Position numbers and translations under genes: made by a program. Of a DNA stretch of 64,000 nt, positions 1 through 9,195 are shown piece by piece. This DNA comes from Microscillaceae bacterium. GTDB lineage: Bacteria; Bacteroidota; Bacteroidia; Cytophagales; Microscillaceae. The stretch lies in assembly GCA_025054775.1 (NCBI GenBank), contig JANWZA010000057.1:1-64000 (forward strand), in the 5' to 3' direction. The first letter of the stretch is position 1, and each line of letters begins with the position of its first letter. A model generated the notes under the pieces. The model did no database searches and was not told the origin of the DNA. It saw only the letters and a list, made by a program, of their open reading frames with translations.

Positions 1-53
1 TTTGAAAAAAAATATGGCTTGTTTGTCTCCTTACCTGTGCTGAACTATAAATT

Positions 54-188
54 GCGTTAGGGATCGAGAGGGCAAGCCCAAAAGGCTTGGTGTGAAGCGT
101 AAGCAAAGCACCGAAGCGTTAGCGAAGCCCTGCAAAGCCCGTCCTTTTGCCCTTTGAGCAGTAGCGAAAAGGGCAAAAGGAACGCCCA
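54..188 (+). repeat. GC-rich dispersed repeat, copy 1
   Basis: A GC-rich block in AT-rich surroundings, beginning GCGTTAGGGATCGAGAGGGC and ending GGAACGCCC. It resembles the blocks at 5951-6072 (same strand) and 50203-50322 (opposite strand). It contains many short GGGC/GCCC and GAAGC/GCTTC complementary segments, so it could fold extensively. This copy lies just past the 3' end of the GH97 gene and has a short internal expansion of GAAGC-type units relative to copy 2. No reading frame accounts for it. The role is unknown; a REP-like or non-autonomous mobile element is an inference. Confidence 0.8.
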
Positions 189-203
189 AAAAAGTGAGAA
201 AAA

Positions 204-2348
204 TTATTTCAATTTCTTGTATTTTTTCTTGTCCTCTTGGGTAGCAGGCACGAGGCTTGCGGCTAGCCCCCCACTGCGTGCAAGTTTGGCTTTGAGAACT
301 GAAGTGCTATCGGCTAAAAAGGTTTGGATTTGATATGCCATCGGATTGTGTTCAAAATCGGCATCGGGGGCATCAGCATAGATAGTGATTTTGTAGGTTT
401 GGTTTTTGTCAAGAAAAGTAAGTGGTATGTTGAGATTACGTGTGTTTTCGTTGGTGATAGCCCCTAAAAACCAATTTGGCGAATTTTTGGCTTTGCGGGC
501 AATGGTAATGTATTGAGCGGGTTCGGCTTCTAGGATTTGCGTATCGTCCCAGTCAACAGGAACATCTTTGATAAACTGAAAAGCATCAAGTCGCTGTTCG
601 TAATTTTCGGGCAAATCGGCAGCCATTTGCAAGGGGCTATACATAGTTACATAAAGGGCTAACTGCTTGGCGAGAGTGGTATGTATTTGGTGTGGGCTGT
701 TTGGGTTGTAGTGGCTCATACGAATTTGGAAAATACCGGGTGTATAATCCATAGGTCCTCCGATGAGTCGGGTAAAAGGTAAAATTGTTTCGTGATTGGG
801 TGGATTTCCGATACTCCAAGCATTAAATTCGTTGCCTCTGGCGGCTTCTGCTGCAAGCCAATTAGGGTAAGTTCGGTGTAACCCTGTAGGGCGTACTGAC
901 TCGTGAGAGTCAATCATAATTTTATTTTCAGCGGCTTTGCGGGCAACGTATTCATAGTGGTTTACCATCCATTGCCCGTCGTGGTATTCACCGCGAGGAA
1001 TAATTTTACCCACGTAGCCTGTTTTTACGGTTTCGTAGCCGTATTGTTTCATAAAGCGGAAGGCTTCGTCTAGGCGTCTTTCATAATTAGTAGCTGAGCC
1101 AGAGGTTTCGTGGTGCATGATGAGTTTTACGCCTTTCTGTTGGGCATATTGTTGTAGTTCCTGCACATCAAAGTCAGGATAAGGTGTAACGAAATCAAAA
1201 ACATTTTCTTTCCAATTTCCAAACCAATCTTCCCAACCTATGTTCCAACCTTCTACTAATACGCTTTGAAAGCCATGTTTGGCGGCAAAATCAATGTATT
1301 TTTTCACGTTTTGGGTGTTGGCTGCGTGTTTTCCGTTGGGTTTGAGGTCTTTGGGGTTGGTTTTTCCTATCACAATATTTTGGTTGTTGGCATAGTTCCA
1401 CGTGCCTGTACCGATGTGCATTTCCCACCATACACCTACAAATTTTTGGGGCTTAATCCAGTCGGTATCTTTAATAATAGAAGGCTCGTTGAGGTTGAGA
1501 ATAAGTTTAGAGGCTAAAATATCGGTAGCTTTGTCGCTTATTATTAAAGTTCGCCACGGGGTTTGGAAAGGGGCTTGCAAATAGGCTTTATCGCCCAAAA
1601 TATTAGGGACAAGGTGGCACTGCAAAAGGAAACGGCTTTTGTCTAAAACTAATTGCATAGCAGGGTAATTGACTAGAGCTGCTTCGTGGATATTGAGGTA
1701 AATTTTATCATCCGTTTTGAGCATGAGCGGCGTTTGTACGGCAGAGGGGTGGAAGGGGGTTCGCACCCCAATTTCGGAGGCACGCATAGCTTCTTGCGTA
1801 CTTACTTCGGAGAGTCGGCTTACGGTATAGCGGTATTCGTTGGTGTCGTAGTCGCCAGGTATCCAATAAGCGGTATGGTTAGCAGCGAGGTTAAATTGCG
1901 TAGTTTCGTCAGAAAGGATAGCATAAGCGGTATTGAGCAAAAAGGGGACTTCATACCGAAAGCCAATGCCGTCGTTGAAGGCACGAAAACGAAGGATTAG
2001 CTTTTGCCCTGTGGGTTGTTGGAGGGTGAGGGCTAATTCGTTGTAATGATTACGAATTTCTCGAACTTCTCCCCAAACGGGTTGCCATGTTTCATCAAAA
2101 GTTTGGGTTTTAGTTTCTATCACCTGAAAGTTCTCTACCATTGCCTCATGTGTTTTGAAGACCAACCCAAGGTAACTTTCTTGAACAATAGGCTTATTTT
2201 TGAACCATACTTGGTAAGTGGGTTTGCCTTCTTTGAGGCTAAAATTAAGTTTGATTTGTCCATTTGGAGAGAGTAAATCTTGAGCTTGTAAGGTGAAAAA
2301 GCCATGCAGTAGGCAAATGACTATGCAAAAGTAAGTTAATTTTTTCAT
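204..2348 (-). CDS. GH97 family alpha-glucosidase, inverting type
   Basis: Secreted or periplasmic glycoside hydrolase of family 97 (SusB-like), expected to release glucose from alpha-glucosides such as maltooligosaccharides. Residues 1-23 form a signal peptide ending LQAQ. An N-terminal beta-sandwich (about 24-270) precedes the catalytic barrel (about 290-560) and a C-terminal beta domain. Glu414 (HHET), Glu483 (DSHES) and Glu507 (RGNEF) are spaced 69 and 24 residues apart, which is the spacing of the SusB residues Glu439, Glu508 and Glu532. This supports the inverting subgroup over the retaining one, which uses Asp. At 714 residues it has the usual family length. It starts 27 bases after the upstream TPR gene on the same strand, so co-transcription is likely. 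There is no SusC/SusD pair nearby. Confidence 0.93.
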   Translation of the reverse strand: MKKLTYFCIVICLLHGFFTLQAQDLLSPNGQIKLNFSLKEGKPTYQVWFKNKPIVQESYLGLVFKTHEAMVENFQVIETKTQTFDETWQPVWGEVREIRNHYNELALTLQQPTGQKLILRFRAFNDGIGFRYEVPFLLNTAYAILSDETTQFNLAANHTAYWIPGDYDTNEYRYTVSRLSEVSTQEAMRASEIGVRTPFHPSAVQTPLMLKTDDKIYLNIHEAALVNYPAMQLVLDKSRFLLQCHLVPNILGDKAYLQAPFQTPWRTLIISDKATDILASKLILNLNEPSIIKDTDWIKPQKFVGVWWEMHIGTGTWNYANNQNIVIGKTNPKDLKPNGKHAANTQNVKKYIDFAAKHGFQSVLVEGWNIGWEDWFGNWKENVFDFVTPYPDFDVQELQQYAQQKGVKLIMHHETSGSATNYERRLDEAFRFMKQYGYETVKTGYVGKIIPRGEYHDGQWMVNHYEYVARKAAENKIMIDSHESVRPTGLHRTYPNWLAAEAARGNEFNAWSIGNPPNHETILPFTRLIGGPMDYTPGIFQIRMSHYNPNSPHQIHTTLAKQLALYVTMYSPLQMAADLPENYEQRLDAFQFIKDVPVDWDDTQILEAEPAQYITIARKAKNSPNWFLGAITNENTRNLNIPLTFLDKNQTYKITIYADAPDADFEHNPMAYQIQTFLADSTSVLKAKLARSGGLAASLVPATQEDKKKYKKLK

Positions 2349-2375
2349 AGTTGTTTTTGTGTTTGGAGGTAAAGG

Positions 2376-5198
2376 TTATTCTTTGGTATTGAATTGTTTA
2401 AGTTGGGTTTGTGCCTTCAAAAGCGTGTTTTTGTCGGTAGCTTGCGAAACGATTTTTTGCAAAATAGCTTTGGCAAGGAGTTTATTTTCGGTTTGTGTAT
2501 GGCAATAACTCATTAAAAGCAAAAAAAGATTTTCCCAGTAATTGTTTGGGCTAATTTTTAGTAAAGTTTGCTCTGCAATTTTCAAGGCTTTGTCATATTG
2601 TTGTGTTTGTTGGTAGAGAGCCGCTTCCAAATATTTGGCTTCTATGTCGGTTTCATCTGCAAGGTTAGCAGAGTTTTCATCATATACTTTTTGGTATAAG
2701 GTTTTCTCGGCCTCTTGCCATTGTGATTTCAAGAAATAAAGTTTGGCTTGGCACAAAGCAGCAGTTTTGAGGTTGTGTTTGTTCTCTTTGGCAAAATTTT
2801 GTGTTTGCAGTGTATTAAGCAACTGTTGTGCTTGCTCAAATTGCTGTTCGTGCATGAGGCATTCTGCAAAACCGACTTGTGCTAAAAAATACTTTTTGAA
2901 GTTGTTAGGATAGTTAAGGGCTTTTTGGTAATAGTTTTGGGCAAGTTTCCATTCTTGTTTTTGCCGATAGATTTGTCCGAGGCGAAAATTTGCTAAAAAA
3001 CTTGCATAGTTTTGAGTATTGTTTTGAGTTGCTTTCTTAAAATAGACTTCGGCTTGTGTGTCATTGTTCAGATGCTTGTAAGCATCGGCTATGTATAGGT
3101 AGATTTCACTTTGTTGGTTGGGGCTAATATTAGGTTGATTTTCAAGGTAGTCTTGTAAAATCCGAATTACCTCTACGTGGTGTTCTTTTTGGTAAGAAGG
3201 GAGTAATTCTGCCAGTAAATTCGGAGGTAGTTCAGAAGGAGGTTCTATTTCTTGTATTTTTTCCCAAGTGTGAGATAGGTGTGGTTGCCATTCTTGTTGG
3301 CTGTCCCAGGCCTGCAAAATTTCTTTTTTAGCAACAAGGTATTGAGGGGAAGCATTCCCTTCAGTCAATAAATCTAACACTTCGCGGGCTTCTTTTTCTT
3401 TTTTTAAGTATTTGAATATCAATGCCTTATACAAAATAGCATGGTTTCTTTGTGGATGATTTTCTACAATCACTTGCGAATATAAGTTAAGGGCTTCTTC
3501 AAATCGTTGTAGCATATAAGCACAGTCAGCTAATCGCACTAAGGCATCTTGGTAGCTATTTTCTAATACGCTTTGGTAGTTGTTTTGCTGATAAAAATTC
3601 AGAAAAGCCTGCCAATGGTGCATGGCTTTGCTATATTTTTGGGTAACAAAATAAATATATCCCAAACTATAATGCGTTTGCCCTGTGTAAATACTTTGTG
3701 GTGTATTTACTTGCAAAATATCTTGGTAAAGCCCTATTGCTTTGGAAAGTTGCCTAACTTGGAAATAGGCTTCGGCTAAGTAATATTGCACTATCACCAT
3801 TCGCGTTAGAGAGGTGTGTGCTGTTTGAGAAAGTCTTTCAAGCAAAGGGATAACTTGTGCGTATTTTTGTTGATTAAAAAGTTCTAAGGCATATCTGTAA
3901 AGTTGCTCATTTTTTTGCTCTTCATTGAGGTAGTAGTTAGTATTGTTGTATGAATAGGTGTCAGTAATATTTGTACTTAACGGTTGGCTATTTTCCTGCA
4001 TTATTTTTTGCATAACTTGTGTTTCTTGGTCTTCATTCTGAGAGGCATATTTTCTTAGCCATGCATTAGCATAATGTTGCGCTTCGCGAGAGAGTTGCAA
4101 TTCATTAGCTAAAATTGCCAAAATAGAGAGTACATTTTTTTGCAATTGCGTAGGTAGGTTCTCTGTTCGGTACAGGTGCTCAAAAGCGAAAAAGGCAGAT
4201 AATTTCTGTCCCAAATACCAGTAAGCCATTGCCAAATAATAATTAGCAAGATGCCCCTGTGAACTGTCATTTTGCAAAGCAATTGGTTCAAAAAAGCGGA
4301 TAGCTTGTTTGTATTGTTGGCTCTCAAAGTAGCACAAAGCAATTTTATAGCTTAAATCGTTAGTAATTTTTTGAGCCGAAACACTCATATATTGTCTGTA
4401 AAAATTAAGGGCTTCAGCGTATTTTTTTTGTTGATAAAAACTTTCTGCTAAGCAAAGATATATCTTGTCAAGGGCTTGATAATCAGCTACTTTTTTATCA
4501 AGGAATGGAGTTGCAAAGTGCGTAAGTTCCTCGTACTGGCGTAGTTCGTAATGACAAAATACCAACAGGAAGAATAAATCAGGAAAAAGCGATAGATTAT
4601 TCTCGTTGTTAGCGTAGGTAATTTCAAATTGAGGGAGGGCTTTTTCAGGGTTGCCTTGTGCCAAATAAATTTTACCTCGCCAGTACGATACGTTTACGTT
4701 TGGGGTATTGCTTGCTTGGTCTAAATAATAGGTAGCTTCCCGAAAGTCTTTTTGCAAATAATAAATTTGTACTAACTGCAAAAGATAATCTTGTCGTTTT
4801 GAAGTGTCAAGGGCGGCTAATTTTTCTAAACAAAACAAGGCATATTTTTGCTGTTTATTCTCTTGGAAGTATGCTAATGCCTGCTCTAATAAAGCTATTT
4901 TGAGCGGTATTTCTTGAAATTGTGCCAAAAAATGTTGTAATTCTTTCAAACTTACCTCTGCAGGCTGGGTATGCAAAATGCACAAAGTTTGATAATAATG
5001 GTATTCGGCTGTGTGGGCATATTGGTTGAGGGTTTGCAATTGTATTTGGGCAAAAGCATATTCTTTTTGCTCTACTAACATGGCTATTTGTTGCCATGTA
5101 GCCGTTTGTTGTGAAAAAATAAGCGAAGACTGCCCTGCTATTGGTTGGTTTAGCGACAGAAACAAAGCTCCAAAAATAAGCAGTAATAGCCGTTTCAT
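2376..5198 (-). CDS. Large secreted TPR-repeat protein
   Basis: A 940-residue protein with a signal peptide (about residues 1-22, ending IAGQ) followed almost entirely by tetratricopeptide repeats. The recurring pattern is of the type A-x-x-Y-Y-L-A-x-A-Y-x-x-x-G/K-Q-Y-x-x-A. Gln, Tyr and Leu are very abundant. Such solenoids serve as protein-protein scaffolds, and nothing here gives a specific partner. It most likely acts in the periplasm or at the outer membrane. It lies between the DUF1599 gene (53 bases upstream) and the GH97 gene (27 bases downstream), all leftward, so a single transcript is plausible. No catalytic domain or C-terminal sorting signal was recognised. Confidence 0.85.
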   Translation of the reverse strand: MKRLLLLIFGALFLSLNQPIAGQSSLIFSQQTATWQQIAMLVEQKEYAFAQIQLQTLNQYAHTAEYHYYQTLCILHTQPAEVSLKELQHFLAQFQEIPLKIALLEQALAYFQENKQQKYALFCLEKLAALDTSKRQDYLLQLVQIYYLQKDFREATYYLDQASNTPNVNVSYWRGKIYLAQGNPEKALPQFEITYANNENNLSLFPDLFFLLVFCHYELRQYEELTHFATPFLDKKVADYQALDKIYLCLAESFYQQKKYAEALNFYRQYMSVSAQKITNDLSYKIALCYFESQQYKQAIRFFEPIALQNDSSQGHLANYYLAMAYWYLGQKLSAFFAFEHLYRTENLPTQLQKNVLSILAILANELQLSREAQHYANAWLRKYASQNEDQETQVMQKIMQENSQPLSTNITDTYSYNNTNYYLNEEQKNEQLYRYALELFNQQKYAQVIPLLERLSQTAHTSLTRMVIVQYYLAEAYFQVRQLSKAIGLYQDILQVNTPQSIYTGQTHYSLGYIYFVTQKYSKAMHHWQAFLNFYQQNNYQSVLENSYQDALVRLADCAYMLQRFEEALNLYSQVIVENHPQRNHAILYKALIFKYLKKEKEAREVLDLLTEGNASPQYLVAKKEILQAWDSQQEWQPHLSHTWEKIQEIEPPSELPPNLLAELLPSYQKEHHVEVIRILQDYLENQPNISPNQQSEIYLYIADAYKHLNNDTQAEVYFKKATQNNTQNYASFLANFRLGQIYRQKQEWKLAQNYYQKALNYPNNFKKYFLAQVGFAECLMHEQQFEQAQQLLNTLQTQNFAKENKHNLKTAALCQAKLYFLKSQWQEAEKTLYQKVYDENSANLADETDIEAKYLEAALYQQTQQYDKALKIAEQTLLKISPNNYWENLFLLLMSYCHTQTENKLLAKAILQKIVSQATDKNTLLKAQTQLKQFNTKE

Positions 5199-5251
5199 AC
5201 CTCGATTTTTATATTTCTCGCAGAAAAATAGTTGCCATCCAAATCTAATTT

Positions 5252-5824
5252 TTAATTATTTGAATCTGTTTGACTTGCTTCTGCTTTTTCGTTAATCAGA
5301 ATAAGGCAAAAAACAGCATAGTTGAGTATATCTTGATAAATTGCCTCTACGCCCTCTGAAACTAATGTTTTGCCTTGATTATCTTCTATTTTTTTGATGC
5401 GATAAGTTTTTGCCAAAATGAAATCTGCCATAGAACTGACACGCATTTCGCGCCAAGCCTCTTCATAGTCATGATTTTTAGCTTGCAAAAGGGCTATGGT
5501 TTTATTAACAACCTCGTCATAGACTTTTATTAGCTGATTTTCAGGTAGTTCCAAAGGAGTATTTGGAGGCAAATTGAGTTGCATAAGGGCAATAATAGCA
5601 TAATTGACTATGCTCATAAACTCTGACTCAATGCTATCGGCTACAGCTTGTGTACCTTTATTTTGTATGGTAATAATTCGTTTAATGTTGATAAAAATTT
5701 GATCTGTAATGGTAGATAACCGCAACACACGCCATGCTGTGGAGCCGTAGTCGTGATGTTTTTTAAGAAATAAGTTTTGGCATTGAGCAATGACTTCGCG
5801 GTATTGGGCTAAGGTCTTTTGCAT
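5252..5824 (-). CDS. DUF1599 (Nmad1-like) protein with internal duplication
   Basis: Matches the DUF1599 / nucleotide-modification-associated domain 1 family, common in Bacteroidota and of unproven function; a role in nucleotide metabolism has been proposed from context. The protein is two copies of one unit. HDY...WR occurs at residues 24-32 and again at 118-125, followed by R-x-x-R-x-S/V-S, a conserved Arg-Ile segment, and NYA at 74-76 and 168-170. The frame extends to a TTG at 5848, but a TATTTTTG promoter box on the same strand (5846-5853) overlaps that codon. The ATG at 5824 is therefore the better start (190 residues). No signal peptide; expected cytoplasmic. Confidence 0.8.
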   Translation of the reverse strand: MQKTLAQYREVIAQCQNLFLKKHHDYGSTAWRVLRLSTITDQIFINIKRIITIQNKGTQAVADSIESEFMSIVNYAIIALMQLNLPPNTPLELPENQLIKVYDEVVNKTIALLQAKNHDYEEAWREMRVSSMADFILAKTYRIKKIEDNQGKTLVSEGVEAIYQDILNYAVFCLILINEKAEASQTDSNN

Positions 5825-5845
5825 AATTGAAACTAAAAGTGTATG

Positions 5846-5853
5846 CAAAAATA
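5846..5853 (-). promoter_or_regulatory. TAnnTTTG -7 box for the DUF1599 gene
   Basis: On the minus strand this reads TATTTTTG, the Bacteroidota -7 consensus, about 20 bases before the ATG at 5824. No good TTTG -33 element lies at the usual distance. The box decides the start codon: it overlaps the alternative TTG at 5848, so that codon would not be in the transcript. Confidence 0.5.
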
Positions 5854-5950
5854 CAAAAAATGATAACTATTTAGCTATGCTTTGATAGGTGAGCAAATTC
5901 GCATTCAATTTTTCAAAAATTAGTAGCTTTTAGGAAATTGACAAAAAATT

Positions 5951-6072
5951 GCGTTAGGGATTGAAAGGGCAAGCCCGCAGGGCTTGGTGCGAAGCACCGA
6001 AGCGTCAGCGAAGCCCTGCAAAGCCCGCCCCGAAGCCCATTGAGCGAAGCGAAAAGGGCGAAGGGAACGCCC
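5951..6072 (+). repeat. GC-rich dispersed repeat, copy 2
   Basis: Second copy of the block at 54-188, in the same orientation, beginning GCGTTAGGGATTGAAAGGGC and ending GGGAACGCCC. It fills much of the gap between the divergent DUF1599 and alpha/beta hydrolase genes and ends about 30 bases before the probable hydrolase promoter. It is more compact than copy 1. The flanking bases (ATT before, AAAA after) are shared with copy 1, so the repeat boundary may be slightly wider. Small frames across it look like chance products of the GC-rich sequence. Confidence 0.8.
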
Positions 6073-6099
6073 AAAAACCAAAACAACCACAAGCAATAG

Positions 6100-6130
6100 T
6101 TAGCTGTTTTGCTTTGGAATTGTATCTTTG
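6100..6130 (+). promoter_or_regulatory. Probable promoter of the alpha/beta hydrolase gene at 6170
   Basis: TATCTTTG at 6123-6130 matches the Bacteroidota -7 box TAnnTTTG. TTAG at 6100-6103 is 19 bases upstream, a weak form of the -33 element. This predicts a transcript start near 6137, about 33 bases before the ATG at 6170. Confidence 0.5.
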
Positions 6131-6169
6131 CATTTTGCAATGCAAAGTTGTTTTTCAAATATTTAGACT

Positions 6170-6820
6170 ATGTTACAAGAACACCAAGCCACATTCCTGA
6201 AAACCAGCCCTTTTTATACTTTTGGACAATTCACCGAAAAAACCACTCACGTTTGGTGGCTTTTTCATGGTTATGGGCAACTTGGGCAATATTTTTACAA
6301 AAAATTTGAGGTGCTTTCTCCAGAGCATCACTTCTTAATCATTCCCGAGGGCACATCCAAATTTTATTATGAGGGATTTACGGGCAAGATTGGAGCATCG
6401 TGGCTCACCAAATACCAACGCGAACAGGAAATAGCCGATGCCTTGCGATACTTGCGCGAAGTGAAAAGGCAAGTCCCCCTTCCTGCTGATGCCACCTATA
6501 AAACTACACTCTTGGGCTTTTCGCAAGGGGCGAGTATGGCTAGCCGTTGGGCTTTGAGCGAAGAAATTGATTTTAATAGGCTTATTCTTTGGGCAGGAAA
6601 CTTTCCTCACGATGCAAACAAGGCTCATGTAAAGAATGTATTTCAAGGTAAAGAAATTATTTTTGTTTATGGTACACAAGATGAATTCATTGAACGCGGG
6701 CTTGTACAGCTTGAAAAAAGCTATTTTGATAAATTAGGGATTAGTTTGCAAGTCATTACTTTTGAGGGCAAGCACGAATTAGTAAGTGAGATTATTGAAT
6801 CATTGAGCAAATCGCTTTAA
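6170..6820 (+). CDS. Alpha/beta hydrolase, phospholipase/carboxylesterase type
   Basis: A 216-residue cytoplasmic serine hydrolase without a signal peptide. The oxyanion-hole motif HGYG is near residue 29. The nucleophile elbow GFSQGAS places Ser118, followed by Asp171 (GTQDEF) and His202 (GKHELV), giving a complete and correctly ordered triad. The closest recognisable group is the small carboxylesterase/lysophospholipase family; the substrate cannot be told from sequence. It has its own promoter after repeat copy 2 and ends head-to-head with a histidine-kinase remnant on the other strand. The ATG at 6170 fits the promoter position. Confidence 0.85.
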   Translation: MLQEHQATFLKTSPFYTFGQFTEKTTHVWWLFHGYGQLGQYFYKKFEVLSPEHHFLIIPEGTSKFYYEGFTGKIGASWLTKYQREQEIADALRYLREVKRQVPLPADATYKTTLLGFSQGASMASRWALSEEIDFNRLILWAGNFPHDANKAHVKNVFQGKEIIFVYGTQDEFIERGLVQLEKSYFDKLGISLQVITFEGKHELVSEIIESLSKSL

Positions 6821-6927
6821 GCAGATAGGTTAGGAGTCTGAATAGTGAAGGTTTTCCTTTTGCCGAGTTCAGCATATACGCTAATTTGCCCATGAAGTTT
6901 TTGTTGTGGGATAGCTACAAAATTTAT
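6817..6927 (-). pseudogene. C-terminal remnant of a sensor histidine kinase
   Basis: The minus-strand frame ending with TAA at 6817-6819 reads LHGQISVYAELGKRKTFTIQ near its end. This resembles the last ATPase-domain motif of histidine kinases (HGGxIxVxSExGKGTTFxIxLP). The usual GKGTTF is degraded to GKRKTF, and the frame is closed by a stop some 15 codons upstream of the recognisable part. The rest of the kinase is gone: TerC follows at 7027. A decayed gene tail is the simplest explanation. The match covers only about 30 residues, so the family call is moderate. Confidence 0.5.
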
Positions 6928-7026
6928 TAGAAAATAAAATGCATGCGAAGTCTACACCTTCAGGTATTTTGAACCACTGTCGTTAAAATATTGTTTTTGG
7001 GGAAAAATAGCAGAGCTATGTTCAAA

Positions 7027-8121
7027 TTAGGCTTTAATTTTTTCTACTGCTTTTTCTGAATGTTCTTTGGGAGGAAAGAGCAGAGATGCTACAATGCTTA
7101 CTATTAAAATTCCTATAATTACATACAGCGAATAGCTGGATTTGAAGCCAATTGGTTTAAGCAACTTTTCGTAAGCTACCATTTTTACTCCAATAAATAT
7201 AAGGAGAAAAGATAATCCTGTTTTGAGGTAGTGAAAAATGTGCATAATGTTAGATAAGAAAAAGAACATCGACCGCAAGCCCATGATGGCAAAGATGTTT
7301 GAAAAAAATACAATGTAGGGATCTTTGGTTACAGAAAATACGGCAGGTACTGAGTCAACAGCGAAAAGCAAATCAGTAAATTCTATAATTAGCACCACCA
7401 CGAAAAGCGGAGTAATCATAACTTGGTTATTTCTATACTTATTTCTTATTACGAAATGATCGCGTACATAGCGCGGAAAAACGGCAAAGTAACGAGAAGT
7501 AAATTTGACCACAGGGTGTTTATCAGGTTCTATTTTCTCCTTTTCTTTGCCAAATATCATTTTCACCCCTGAGTAAATGAGCAACCCTCCAAAGATGTAC
7601 AATATCCAGCCGAACTGGTGAACAAGAGCAGAACCTACGAAAATGAAGATAAATCGCATGACAATCGCCCCTAAAATCCCCCACATTAACACTTTTTTGT
7701 AGTATTTTTCTGGTACTCCAAATGAAGTGAAAATTAAAATAATTACAAAAATATTATCTACTGAAAGCGAATACTCTACCAAGTAACCAATAATAAATTC
7801 CATGGATAACACATTACGATAGCTTTGTAGGCTCCGCTGAAAGTCATCAGCATTGAAGTAAGCTAATTCCTCAGGGCTATCTACGTATTTATTTACAATT
7901 GCTTTCAAGCGTTCAAAATTATCAATTCCGTGTATAAGATCTCCATAGCTCTTTAAAAAAATATAAAAACTTACGGCAAGGGCTACCCACACTATGCTCC
8001 AGGCTGCTGCCTCTTTGAAAGATACTACATGACTTTCCTTATTGAAAACTCCCAAGTCTAATACTAGCATCGTGGCAATGAGCATTAAAAAGGACGTAAA
8101 GAATAATAGTTCGTTGGTCAT
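7027..8121 (-). CDS. TerC/Alx family integral membrane protein
   Basis: A 364-residue polytopic membrane protein with about nine hydrophobic segments, of the TerC family (tellurite-resistance protein TerC, Alx, and the manganese-export-linked members). The family signatures are visible: an acidic SVDN motif in the first half (EYSLSVDNIFVI) and EFTDLLFAVDSVPA in the second half, both with membrane-embedded acidic residues. Homologues have been linked to Mn2+ export or metal loading of secreted proteins; which applies here is not known. No yybP-ykoY-type riboswitch pattern was seen upstream on the minus strand. Single gene, with divergent and remnant neighbours. Confidence 0.92.
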   Translation of the reverse strand: MTNELLFFTSFLMLIATMLVLDLGVFNKESHVVSFKEAAAWSIVWVALAVSFYIFLKSYGDLIHGIDNFERLKAIVNKYVDSPEELAYFNADDFQRSLQSYRNVLSMEFIIGYLVEYSLSVDNIFVIILIFTSFGVPEKYYKKVLMWGILGAIVMRFIFIFVGSALVHQFGWILYIFGGLLIYSGVKMIFGKEKEKIEPDKHPVVKFTSRYFAVFPRYVRDHFVIRNKYRNNQVMITPLFVVVLIIEFTDLLFAVDSVPAVFSVTKDPYIVFFSNIFAIMGLRSMFFFLSNIMHIFHYLKTGLSFLLIFIGVKMVAYEKLLKPIGFKSSYSLYVIIGILIVSIVASLLFPPKEHSEKAVEKIKA

Positions 8122-8401
8122 AATGATTGTAACAGGTCAATGCTTATATTATCAAACAAACTTTATTCCAAAAGAGAAATCTTTTGAAATGAAAGCCGAG
8201 TTCAGGGGGTGTTTATTTTTATTTTCATTACTTTGTTACACTTAGAGAAGTATACAAACAAGTAATCTTTACTTTGCCTCAAAAATAAGTTTTTTTTAAG
8301 AAAAACCAAAAGGAAAACTCAAAAAAAGCTAAAAAACTTACATCTGTTTTAGTGTTTGGCTCAAAATAGTGCATGTTGCTACAAGTTAAGTATTTATATT
8401 T

Positions 8402-9178
8402 ATGTTTTCAAAATTAGTTGTTTCATACCAAAAAATGGGTAAAGGGGAGAAAATCATGCTTTGTTTTCATGGCTTTGGGCAAACTCCTACCGATTTTTTG
8501 CCTGTTCTTTCCCCTTATTTGCAGGAATATACTTTTTATTGTATCGATCTTACGGCATTAAATCGTTACCTGTTGGAGATAGGGGAAAGAAGCCTACCAC
8601 TGCCTGTGTGGGAGATGCAGCTTAATCTCTTTCTCTCTCAAGAGAGTATTAATCATTTTGAAATTTTAGGCTATAGCCTTGGAGCAAGATTAGCTCTTGC
8701 CACATTTCACTTATTTACCTCACAGGTGAAAGGGGTTTGGCTTGTTGCTCCAGAAGGGTTATATTTCAATTCCACTTTTTTCTTTGCTACACGTACTTTG
8801 TTAGGTAGGTTTCTGTTTCGTTGGCTAGTTATGGAAAGATATGAAATTTTACAAAACGTGATAAAACTTTGTCAAAAGTTTCGTTTTTTGTCCACCTCTA
8901 CTGCCCGATTTTTTTTGAAACAGATTACTACCCCTGTAAAGCGAAAACTTATTTATGATACATGGCTTTTTTATGCATATTGTATGCCTAATATTTCAGA
9001 GTTAAGGCAAAAAATTAGAACTTTTACCCAAAGTTTTACTATTATTCTGGGAACAGAAGATCGCCTCATTAGTACAAAAAAGATAAAGAACTTTGCTAAA
9101 ACCTTACCAATCCTTTCTATTAAGGAACTACCCTATTCGCATCAAGAAATTTTTTTGCGGTTTCAATTAAAGAAATAA
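8402..9178 (+). CDS. Alpha/beta hydrolase
   Basis: A 258-residue cytoplasmic alpha/beta hydrolase. The oxyanion motif HGFGQ occurs near residue 24. The nucleophile elbow GYSLGA gives Ser92, and Asp220 (LGTEDR) and His247 (YSHQEI) complete the triad. The His lies only 12 residues from the C-terminus, which is short but acceptable. It is unrelated in detail to the hydrolase at 6170. The substrate is unknown; esterase-like members of this fold include MenH- and BioH-type enzymes, but no specific signature was seen. It converges with the POT transporter gene, 17 bases apart. Confidence 0.8.
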   Translation: MFSKLVVSYQKMGKGEKIMLCFHGFGQTPTDFLPVLSPYLQEYTFYCIDLTALNRYLLEIGERSLPLPVWEMQLNLFLSQESINHFEILGYSLGARLALATFHLFTSQVKGVWLVAPEGLYFNSTFFFATRTLLGRFLFRWLVMERYEILQNVIKLCQKFRFLSTSTARFFLKQITTPVKRKLIYDTWLFYAYCMPNISELRQKIRTFTQSFTIILGTEDRLISTKKIKNFAKTLPILSIKELPYSHQEIFLRFQLKK

Positions 9179-9195
9179 TGCTTACTTGATATTTT

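Noticed and set aside
1686-2000. Plus-strand frames of up to 104 codons inside the GH97 gene
   Set aside because: They are shadows of the GH97 coding sequence, which has its full catalytic triad.
8122-8400. Possible yybP-ykoY manganese riboswitch upstream of terC
   Set aside because: The region on the minus strand lacks the conserved loop sequences and stems; nothing beyond AT-rich leader was seen.
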